Source: an uncultured Bacillota bacterium (GTDB lineage Bacteria; Bacillota; Clostridia; Peptostreptococcales; Anaerovoracaceae). Taken from it: DNA of 64,000 nucleotides. The translations under genes and the position numbers were made by a program. Numbering within the stretch: position 1 is the first letter of the stretch; each line of letters starts with the position of its first letter. The notes beneath the pieces are model-generated. The model had not been told where the DNA came from. It ran no database searches and worked only from the letters and a program-made list of their open reading frames with translations. Location of the stretch: assembly GCA_949287095.1 (NCBI GenBank), contig CASEFA010000015.1:1-64000 (forward strand). The letters run 5' to 3'. Shown here one piece after another: positions 7,934-14,632 of the stretch.

Positions 7934-9877
7934 CTAATCCAGTTCCAGGGCTCCCGTGTAGAGCTGATAGTAGGTTCCCTTCAGCTTTATTAGGTCTTCG
8001 TGGGTTCCGCGCTCGATGATGCGGCCGTGATCCATTACCATTATGGCGTTGGAGTTCTGGACGGTGGAGAGACGGTGAGCTATTACGAACACCGTTCTTC
8101 CTTCCATGAGCGCATCCATGCCCCGCTGAACGATTGCTTCGGTTCTGGTGTCTATGGAGCTTGTGGCCTCGTCAAGAATCATTACCGGAGGATCTGCCAC
8201 GGCGGCGCGGGCGATGGCAAGGAGCTGCCGCTGTCCCTGGGACAGGTTTGCGCCGTTGCTGGTGAGCATTGTGTTATATCCTTCAGGGAGACGACGGATA
8301 AAGTCGTCGGCTCCGGCAAGCTTTGCGGCTTCTATGCAGTCCTCGTCGGTGGCGCCCAGGCTGCCGTAACGGATGTTGTCCATAACCGTGCCGGTGAACA
8401 GGTTAGTGTCCTGAAGCACGATGCCAAGGCTTCGGCGAAGGTCGTCCTTCTTTATGTCACAGACGTCTATGCCGTCGTAGGTTATTTTACCTTCGCTTAT
8501 ATCGTAGAAACGGTTTATAAGGTTTGTGATGGTGGTCTTTCCTGCGCCGGTGGAACCGACAAAGGCTATCTTCTGTCCCGGCTTTGCGTAGAGGGAAATG
8601 TCGTGAAGGACCGTCTTGCCCTCGGTGTAGCCGAAGTTTACGTCGAAGAATCTCACGTCGCCGCGAAGTCTGGTATACGTCACGGTTCCGTCGTCGGCGA
8701 TATTCTTCCACGCCCAGATGTGGGTGCGCTCCTCGCACTCCGTAAGGTTTCCGCTGGCGTCTTCTTTAGCGTTGACCAGTGTTGCCTTTCCTTCGTCGCT
8801 TTCAGGTTCCTCGTCCAGCAGGGCGAAGATCCTGTGGGCTCCGGCAAGTCCCATGATTACCATGTTAATCTGGTTGGAGACCTGGCCCACGGAGCCTGCG
8901 AACTGCTTTGTCATGTTGAGGAACGGCACGACTATGCTTATGGTGAATCCCATGCCGCAAAGGCTGATGTTCGGGATATCGGTGAGCATGAGAGCGCCGC
9001 CGACAATGGCTACGACTACGTACATGACGTTTCCTATGTTTCCAAGGAGCGGCATGAGGATATTGGCAAAGCGGTTTCCGTTTCTGGCGTTGAAGAATAT
9101 CTCTCCGTTTACCTTATCAAAATCTTCTTTTGCCTTTTCCTCGTGGCAGAAAACCTTGATGACCTTCTGACCGGTAATCATCTCCTCCATGAAAGCTTCG
9201 GCTCCCGCTATGGTCACCTGCTGACGGAGGAAGTACTTTGACGAGCGGTTGGTGATGGCTCTTGCGGCAAAGGCCATTCCGATAACGCCTGCGACTATGA
9301 GAAGGGCAAGTATTACGCTGTAGTATATCATGATGCAGAATACCACGGACAGGGTAATCGCCGAAATGGTAATCTGCGGAAGGCTCTGGCTTATGAGCTG
9401 ACGCAGGGTATCGACGTCGTTGGTGTAGTAGCTCATTATGTCGCCGTGGCCGTTGGTATCAAAATACTTTATCGGCAGATCCTGCATGTGGTCGAACATC
9501 TTCTCACGAAGCTTCTTCAGAGAACCCTGAGTGATTATGGCCATCATCTGGGTGTAGAGGGCTCCGGCTATGAGGCTGACCGCGTACATGATGAGAAGTA
9601 TGAACACGTAGCCGAGGATTTGGCCGGCAACGGACGACCAGTCTCCGCTCTTATACGAGGCGTCGACCACTGCGATAACCTTTTGAAGGAATACGGCAGG
9701 GGCTGCGGAGACTATTGCGTTTATCACGATGCAGAGCATGGTGAGAGGAAGGAGCACCGGATAGAATTCGAACAGAGTGCGAATGAGCCTTCTGAGAACT
9801 CCCTTCGGCGCGCGCTGGCCTCTTGCCGTCGTGGTGCGCTTCTTTTCGTTCGTATCCGCCGTCTTATTCTTCGCCAT
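7934..9877 (-). CDS. ABC exporter half-transporter, catalytic-site subunit
   Basis: A 647-residue type IV ABC exporter subunit: six transmembrane helices, then a nucleotide-binding domain with GSTGAGKTT (Walker A, ~440), LSQGQRQ (signature, ~544), MILDEATSS with the catalytic Glu (~565) and AHRLS (switch His, ~598). It pairs with the upstream gene, whose site residues are degenerate, so together they form an asymmetric heterodimer of the LmrCD/BmrCD/TM287-288 type, generally multidrug or lipid exporters. About 45 hydrophilic, basic residues precede the first helix. The start at 9877 is chosen because an AGGTGA site lies just upstream; ATG 9883 is also possible. It overlaps the upstream gene's end by 14 bases, implying coupled translation. 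Confidence 0.9.
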   Translation of the reverse strand: MAKNKTADTNEKKRTTTARGQRAPKGVLRRLIRTLFEFYPVLLPLTMLCIVINAIVSAAPAVFLQKVIAVVDASYKSGDWSSVAGQILGYVFILLIMYAVSLIAGALYTQMMAIITQGSLKKLREKMFDHMQDLPIKYFDTNGHGDIMSYYTNDVDTLRQLISQSLPQITISAITLSVVFCIMIYYSVILALLIVAGVIGMAFAARAITNRSSKYFLRQQVTIAGAEAFMEEMITGQKVIKVFCHEEKAKEDFDKVNGEIFFNARNGNRFANILMPLLGNIGNVMYVVVAIVGGALMLTDIPNISLCGMGFTISIVVPFLNMTKQFAGSVGQVSNQINMVIMGLAGAHRIFALLDEEPESDEGKATLVNAKEDASGNLTECEERTHIWAWKNIADDGTVTYTRLRGDVRFFDVNFGYTEGKTVLHDISLYAKPGQKIAFVGSTGAGKTTITNLINRFYDISEGKITYDGIDVCDIKKDDLRRSLGIVLQDTNLFTGTVMDNIRYGSLGATDEDCIEAAKLAGADDFIRRLPEGYNTMLTSNGANLSQGQRQLLAIARAAVADPPVMILDEATSSIDTRTEAIVQRGMDALMEGRTVFVIAHRLSTVQNSNAIMVMDHGRIIERGTHEDLIKLKGTYYQLYTGALELD

Positions 9878-11612
9878 CTTCATCACCTGCCTTTGTCTGG
9901 GAAGTATATACTTCTCTGTAGATGTCGCTTGTTTCAAGGAGCTCCTCGTGGGTTCCCACGGCGTTTATGCGGCCGCCCTCCATAACGATGATGCGGTCGG
10001 CATCCTGTACCGAGGCCACACGCTGAGCTATGATGATCTTCGTTGTTTCAGGAATGAACTCCCTGAACCCCTGACGTATGAGAGCGTCGGTTCTGGTGTC
10101 CACGGCGCTGGTGGAGTCGTCCAGAATGAGTATCTTAGGATTTTTCAGAAGAGCGCGGGCTATGCAGAGCCTCTGCTTCTGACCGCCGGAGACGTTGGCG
10201 CCTCCCTGCTCTATCCAGGTATCGTATTTGTCCGGGAAGGTCTGAATGAACTCGTCCGCCTGGGCCAGCCTGCATGCCTGAAGCATCTCTTCGTCGGTGG
10301 CGTCCGGGTTTCCCCAGCGGAGATTGTCCTTGATGGTGCCGCTGAAGAGGACGTTTTTCTGTAAAACCATGGCCACGTTGTTTCTGAGGACTTCAAGGTC
10401 GTAGTCTCTCACGTCGACGCCGCCCACTTTGACGGAGCCTTCCGTAGTGTCGTAAAGACGCGGTATCAGCTGCACAAGAGTGGATTTCGACGATCCGGTG
10501 CCGCCTAAAATTCCGATGACTTCGCCGGATTTGATGTGAAGGTTTACGCCCTCCAGGGCCATCCTTTCAGCCTTTGTCGAGTATTTAAAGCTTACGTTAT
10601 CAAAATCTATGGAGCCGTCCTTAACGCATGTTTCGGCATTTTCTGGGCTTGAGAGGGTGCTTTCCTCGCCGAGAACCTCGACAATTCTTTCGGCGGACTC
10701 CAGGGACATGGTTATCATTACGAAAACCATTGAAAGCATCATAAGGCTCATGAGAATCTGGAAGCTGTAAGTGAGGATTGCAGACATCTGGCCTACGGCA
10801 ACCTCGACGCCCTGACTGGTTATTACGGCGTAGGAGCCGAAGGAAAGAACGAATACCATGGCCGCATAGACGCAGAACTGCATCATCGGGTTGTTTATAG
10901 CCATGATTCTTTCAGCCTTTGTGAAATCACGGCACACATCTTCAGCAGCTCCGGCAAACTTTTTCTTTTCGTATTCCTCTCTTACGTAGCTCTTAACTAC
11001 CCGCATTGCCTGGACATTTTCCTGAACCGAGTCGTTTAAAGCGTCGTACTTCCTGAACACCCTGCGGAATATGGGAGTGGCTTTTCTGATGACCAGAAAA
11101 AGACCGAAGCCCAAGAGGGGGATAGTTACGAGGAATATCATGGCCAGCCTTCCGCCCATTGCAAAGCCCATTATAAAGGAAAATATCAGCATTAGCGGAC
11201 AGCGGATTGCGATTCGTATAATCATCATGAAGGCCATCTGCACGTTGATGACGTCGGTGGTCATACGGGTCACAAGGCTTGATACCGAGAATTTGTCGAT
11301 GTTCTCAAAGGAGTAGTCCTGGATTTTGTAGAACATGTCCTTTCTCAGGTTCTTCGCAAAGCCTGTAGAAGCCGTGGCGCAGGTATTTCCGGCGGCCACG
11401 CCGAAGACCAGTGAAAGAATCGCCATTATCACCAGCTCGATGCCGTAATTGACTATGGTGGAAAGATCGCATCCGGCCTGCATGTCGTTAACAAGATCGG
11501 CGATGATAAAAGGAATGATACATTCGAGAACCACCTCTACCGACACGAGAAGGGGCGTCAGAAGGGCGGGCTTTTTGTACTCGCGAACGCTGCGAACAAG
11601 GGTTTTGACCAA
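9864..11612 (-). CDS. ABC exporter half-transporter, degenerate-site subunit
   Basis: A 582-residue partner of the downstream half-transporter. After six transmembrane helices the nucleotide-binding domain has GGTGSSKS (~367-374; the usual Gly before Lys is Ser), signature VSGGQKQ (~474), Walker B ILILDDSTS (~496) with Asp replacing the catalytic Glu, and IIAQRVAS (~526) with Gln replacing the switch His. These substitutions mark the non-hydrolysing site of heterodimeric exporters. It is the first gene of the operon and follows a promoter and a terminator-like hairpin within the leader. Confidence 0.9.
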   Translation of the reverse strand: MVKTLVRSVREYKKPALLTPLLVSVEVVLECIIPFIIADLVNDMQAGCDLSTIVNYGIELVIMAILSLVFGVAAGNTCATASTGFAKNLRKDMFYKIQDYSFENIDKFSVSSLVTRMTTDVINVQMAFMMIIRIAIRCPLMLIFSFIMGFAMGGRLAMIFLVTIPLLGFGLFLVIRKATPIFRRVFRKYDALNDSVQENVQAMRVVKSYVREEYEKKKFAGAAEDVCRDFTKAERIMAINNPMMQFCVYAAMVFVLSFGSYAVITSQGVEVAVGQMSAILTYSFQILMSLMMLSMVFVMITMSLESAERIVEVLGEESTLSSPENAETCVKDGSIDFDNVSFKYSTKAERMALEGVNLHIKSGEVIGILGGTGSSKSTLVQLIPRLYDTTEGSVKVGGVDVRDYDLEVLRNNVAMVLQKNVLFSGTIKDNLRWGNPDATDEEMLQACRLAQADEFIQTFPDKYDTWIEQGGANVSGGQKQRLCIARALLKNPKILILDDSTSAVDTRTDALIRQGFREFIPETTKIIIAQRVASVQDADRIIVMEGGRINAVGTHEELLETSDIYREVYTSQTKAGDEDGEE

Positions 11613-11679
11613 AATAACACCTCCAAAGTCAGACGTATTTTACTTTTCCGGGCAAAATTCTGTCCGGACGTTATGTAAG

Positions 11680-11707
11680 AAAAAAACGCAATCTCGTCAA
11701 AGATTGC
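11680..11707 (-). terminator. Leader terminator/attenuator of the ABC exporter operon
   Basis: Read leftward, GCAATCT-six-base loop-AGATTGC (11688-11694/11701-11707) is followed by seven T residues (11686-11680). It lies between the promoter (11721-11749) and the first ABC gene (start 11612) on the same strand, beginning only about 7 bases after the predicted transcription start. A transcript must read through it to express the exporter. Confidence 0.7.
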
Positions 11708-11720
11708 TTGTTACAGGTAA

Positions 11721-11749
11721 ATTTTAACGCCGTCCGGGAAGAATGTCAA
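11721..11749 (-). promoter_or_regulatory. Promoter of the ABC exporter operon
   Basis: Read leftward: consensus TTGACA (11749-11744), 17-bp spacer, TAAAAT (11726-11721). Predicted start near 11714. Confidence 0.75.
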
Positions 11750-11812
11750 TTGACGAAATTTGTGGAATCTGTGAAGACCTAATTTCGGGGTGCAAAGGCG
11801 AAAGTTTAGTTG

Positions 11813-11818
11813 TATAAT
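11813..11818 (+). promoter_or_regulatory. -10 element for the CobW-like/thioesterase operon
   Basis: Perfect TATAAT preceded by TTG, 38 bases before the coding start at 11856. No good -35 hexamer is present at 17 bp, so activation or an extended contact may be needed. Confidence 0.5.
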
Positions 11819-11855
11819 ATACATCGTGGGATTTTTCCCCGAGGAGGAATGGAAA

Positions 11856-12797
11856 ATGGAAATACCTGTTTATCTGTTTACCGGATTTCTGGAAAGCGGA
11901 AAGACGACTTTCATACAGGACATAATGGAAGATCCGGAGTTTAACGCCGGGGAGCGCACGCTGCTCCTTTTGTGCGAGGAGGGCGAGGAGGAATACCACC
12001 GCTCGAAATTCTTCGGAACCCAGGTTTACATAGAGACGGTGGAGGACGAGGAAGACCTTACGCCGGAGTTCCTGGAGGGACTGCGTGAAAAGCACAAGGC
12101 GGAGAGAGTAGTGGTGGAGTATAACGGCATGTGGATGCTGGACTCCTTCTATCAAAACATGCCTCCCCAGTGGCTTGCATATCAGGAGATGTTCTTTGCC
12201 GATGCTTCCACCTTCCTGACGTATAATCAGAATATGCGCCAGCTGGTGTACGATAAGCTAAAGAGCGCGGAGATAGTGGTTTTCAACCGCTGCACCCACG
12301 GCTTTGATAAAATGCCTTACCACAAGATAGTCCGCGGCGCCAACAGAAAGAGCCAGATTCTCTACGAGTACGGCCCCGACGACGTGGAACCTGACAATAT
12401 CCCCGACCCGCTGCCTTACGACATAAACGCGGACAGCTTCACCGTAAACGACGTGGATTACGCCGAGTGGTACAGGGATATAAATGAAGAGGGAAAGAAG
12501 TACGACGGTAAAATCATAACCATCAAAGGCCGCAGCGTCTTGGGCGGAGGACTCCCCGACGACAAATTCGTCTTCGGCCGTCATGTTATGACATGCTGCG
12601 TGGAGGACATACAGTTCGCGGGTCTCGTATGCGTCTGGAAGGACGCGGCTCATAAGCTGACCCACGGCGGCTGGGTTACGATTACGGCTCAGATTAAGTG
12701 GCAGTACGACGAGATGTACGGAGAAGCGGGGCCGGTACTTTACTGCAGCAGGGTAGAAGAAGCCGAGGAAGCTGATCCGGAGGTGGCACAGTTCTAA
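11856..12797 (+). CDS. CobW/COG0523-like GTPase with YcgQ/DUF1980-like tail
   Basis: A 313-residue protein. It opens with TGFLESGKTTF, the P-loop typical of the G3E (CobW, YeiR, HypB, UreG) GTPases that deliver metals to proteins. The usual zinc-binding CxCC motif of COG0523 proteins is absent; only LLCEEGEEE is seen, and the G4 motif reads FNRC rather than NKxD. The last ~100 residues (from IKGRSVLGGG through HVMTCC and WVTITAQIKW) resemble the C-terminal OB-like domain of YcgQ/DUF1980 proteins, which are usually encoded separately. A metal-linked role is likely but the metal is unknown. GAGGAGG precedes ATG 11856. Its stop overlaps the next start as TAATG. Confidence 0.75.
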   Translation: MEIPVYLFTGFLESGKTTFIQDIMEDPEFNAGERTLLLLCEEGEEEYHRSKFFGTQVYIETVEDEEDLTPEFLEGLREKHKAERVVVEYNGMWMLDSFYQNMPPQWLAYQEMFFADASTFLTYNQNMRQLVYDKLKSAEIVVFNRCTHGFDKMPYHKIVRGANRKSQILYEYGPDDVEPDNIPDPLPYDINADSFTVNDVDYAEWYRDINEEGKKYDGKIITIKGRSVLGGGLPDDKFVFGRHVMTCCVEDIQFAGLVCVWKDAAHKLTHGGWVTITAQIKWQYDEMYGEAGPVLYCSRVEEAEEADPEVAQF

Positions 12798-13522
12798 TGT
12801 TTTATTCGGAAAAATATACGGTAACGTCTCACAACGTGGACGTAAACGACAATCTCAGACCTACCATGGTGGCTCAGTTCATGCAGGAAACGGCCAACCA
12901 CCACATGCGTGACAGAAAGCCTTCCTACTATGACCTCTTTGCGGTGGGAAAATCCTTCATCGTCACAAGAATGGCCATAGAGATATACGAGCAGATTCAC
13001 CAGTACGACAACATAGAAGTAAAGACGTGGCGCTGCCCTGAAAAGGCCGCTACATTCATAAGATGCTTCCTTATTGAAAGAGACGGCAAAGTGTGCGCCC
13101 GGGCATACACCGAATGGGCCGTGGCAAACCGCAATACCGGTAAACTTTGCCGCGCGGGAGAGGTTGACATCTCCAACTACGAAACAGGGGAACCCCTTGA
13201 AATGTCAATACCAGTCCGCTTCCGCTTCCCTAAGGACACGACCTGGGAGCGCGTGGGAACAAAGCGCGTAATGTACAGCGACGTGGACATGAACATGCAC
13301 ATGAACAACACCAGATACCTTGACATGCTCTGGAACTACATACCGGAGATAACGGGCAGAAAGGTGACGTCCATGAGCATCCGCTACATGGCCGAGGCCC
13401 CTATAAACGAGGATATCGAAATCTACATGGCGCCGGGCGATGCATCCGGTCAGTGGTACTTCAAAACCGAAGTAGACGGCAGAACCAACATCGAAGCCAT
13501 ATTTACCACGGAAGAGAAATAA
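12797..13522 (+). CDS. Acyl-ACP thioesterase
   Basis: A 241-residue double-hotdog protein of the bacterial FatA/FatB-like acyl-ACP thioesterase family, which releases fatty acids from acyl carrier protein in the cytosol. The N-terminal half starts with YTVTSHNVDVNDNLRP and TMVAQFMQETA. The second half begins at VMYSDVDMNMHMNNTRYLD, containing the conserved Asn and His active-site residues. It is translationally coupled to the CobW-like gene (1-base overlap) and followed by a strong terminator, so the two form a two-gene operon. A functional link between them is not obvious. Confidence 0.88.
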   Translation: MFYSEKYTVTSHNVDVNDNLRPTMVAQFMQETANHHMRDRKPSYYDLFAVGKSFIVTRMAIEIYEQIHQYDNIEVKTWRCPEKAATFIRCFLIERDGKVCARAYTEWAVANRNTGKLCRAGEVDISNYETGEPLEMSIPVRFRFPKDTTWERVGTKRVMYSDVDMNMHMNNTRYLDMLWNYIPEITGRKVTSMSIRYMAEAPINEDIEIYMAPGDASGQWYFKTEVDGRTNIEAIFTTEEK

Positions 13523-13563
13523 CAGAAACTGCATGAATTCTGATTGAAAGTAAAGTGATAAAG

Positions 13564-13597
13564 ACAGCCGGACGGAATTAACCGTGTGGCTGTTTTT
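13564..13597 (+). terminator. Terminator of the thioesterase operon
   Basis: Stem ACAGCC/GGCTGT with an inner ACGG/CCGT helix, followed by TTTTTT; 40 bases after the thioesterase stop codon. Confidence 0.85.
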
Positions 13598-13729
13598 TAA
13601 TACAGCATACATGTGTGATTCATCTGTTCACCTGCCTGATGTGGTTTAGCAAAAGAAATTCATTGGGCAGCGGTAGAAAACCACATTCACATGAACCGTG
13701 CAGGACGCGCAGACTTTGCGGGAGCGGAG

Positions 13730-14070
13730 CCGTTTGGTCGAATCCGATATCAGGGGGTAAAAAACCAAAATATCTTGGCTTTTCAGCAGATAAGTGCGAT
13801 AAAAACCAAAATGAAAAAGGATAATCGGCATAGTTTTGTCGTATTTATCGTCAAAACAGTAAGTATACACCAGAAAATGTAAATATCAGGGAATACAGTT
13901 TGGCTTTTGGAGCCTGTGAGAGCGATTTGACCAAGGAAATTTGGCTTTTCGTGTCGCAAATTACGATTCGACCAACACGAATTTGGTCGCCAGGGACGGA
14001 AACGGGAATTAAACCAAACAGAATTTGGTTTAGTTCCCGCGACTCACACATTTGACCAAACAGAATTACT
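13730..14070. repeat. Multi-hairpin array built on ACCAAA/TTTGGT
   Basis: No gene lies between the terminator and csoR. Instead a short word recurs in both orientations. ACCAA-n-AATT(TGG) units begin at 13930, 13971, 14013 and 14055, that is, every 41-42 bp, and related TTGGCTTTT copies occur near 13775, 13899 and 13940. The best hairpin pairs 14003-14018 with 14024-14039 (16 bp, one G-U). Others are CGACCAA/TTGGTCG near 13969-13988 and CCAA/TTGG near 13931-13944. Function unknown; see findings. Confidence 0.6.
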
Positions 14071-14115
14071 CAGCCCTCGCCACCCTGCGCCATAAAATAT
14101 TCCTCCAATCCATGA

Positions 14116-14144
14116 TTGACATATACCATACAAGGGTATACTAT
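14116..14144 (+). promoter_or_regulatory. csoR-copA promoter with CsoR operator in the spacer
   Basis: Consensus TTGACA (14116-14121), 17-bp spacer, TACTAT (14139-14144). The spacer carries the symmetric ATACC-n6/7-GGTAT (14123-14139), matching the G/C-rich-in-AT-frame inverted repeats bound by CsoR repressors. Repressor here would block RNA polymerase; Cu(I) would release it. Confidence 0.8.
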
Positions 14145-14240
14145 AAATGCGTAAGTACATGCGGGAAGATTACTGCATGTATAAAAACTGAGAATCTCGA
14201 CGGATTCGATTTTACGCAAACCGTAAAAAGGAGAAGCAAG

Positions 14241-14549
14241 ATGGCAGAGAATAAAGCCCATGTCTGTTCTGACAGAGTGAAGCACAGGACGGAAAAGGAA
14301 TACAAAGATCTTATGAATCGTCTTTCAAGAATTGAAGGACAGGTTCGGGGAGTTGCGAAGATGGTGGAGGATGAAAGATACTGCATCGACATCCTCAATC
14401 AGGTGGGAGCCATCAACTCGGCGCTCAACGCTTTCAGCAGGGAACTTCTCACCGAGCATATAAGGACCTGTGTAGTGAATGACATTAAAGAGGGAGACGG
14501 CTCCAAAGTCGACGAGCTTTGCGATACCATAAAGCGGCTGATGAAGTAG
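14241..14549 (+). CDS. csoR: Copper-sensing repressor CsoR
   Basis: A 102-residue all-helical DUF156 repressor. The Cu(I) ligand set C-H-C is intact at Cys48, His73 and Cys77, with the same spacing as CsoR of Mycobacterium tuberculosis (Cys36-His61-Cys65). RLSRIEGQVRG is the family signature at 28-38. The start is ATG 14241, preceded by AAAAGGAG; the frame is open further upstream but covers the promoter. It is the first gene of the copper operon and should repress itself and copA through the site at 14123-14139. Confidence 0.93.
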   Translation: MAENKAHVCSDRVKHRTEKEYKDLMNRLSRIEGQVRGVAKMVEDERYCIDILNQVGAINSALNAFSRELLTEHIRTCVVNDIKEGDGSKVDELCDTIKRLMK

Positions 14550-14571
14550 CGGCAGGGCCATCGGCAAAGCC

Positions 14572-14590
14572 GGCTTCGGTTCACGAAGCC
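14572..14590. other. csoR-copA intergenic hairpin
   Basis: Perfect GGCTTCG/CGAAGCC stem with a five-base loop and no T-run. It may tune relative expression or mRNA stability of csoR and copA. Confidence 0.4.
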
Positions 14591-14632
14591 TCTGGTCGGC
14601 CGGTGCACCTTATTTAGCGATTCAGCGGCGGG

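Noticed and set aside
8000-9241. Long rightward open frame of 413 codons
   Set aside because: It is the antisense shadow of the leftward ABC exporter subunit, has shadow-like composition (His/Val/Gly-rich) and no ribosome site.
13926-14070. CRISPR array
   Set aside because: The 42-bp period is suggestive, but the conserved word is only about 13-16 bases, is itself palindromic, varies between copies, and no cas genes are nearby.
14052-14240. Upstream extension of csoR
   Set aside because: The frame is open but it covers the TTGACA/TACTAT promoter and the operator, and the AAAAGGAG site fits ATG 14241.
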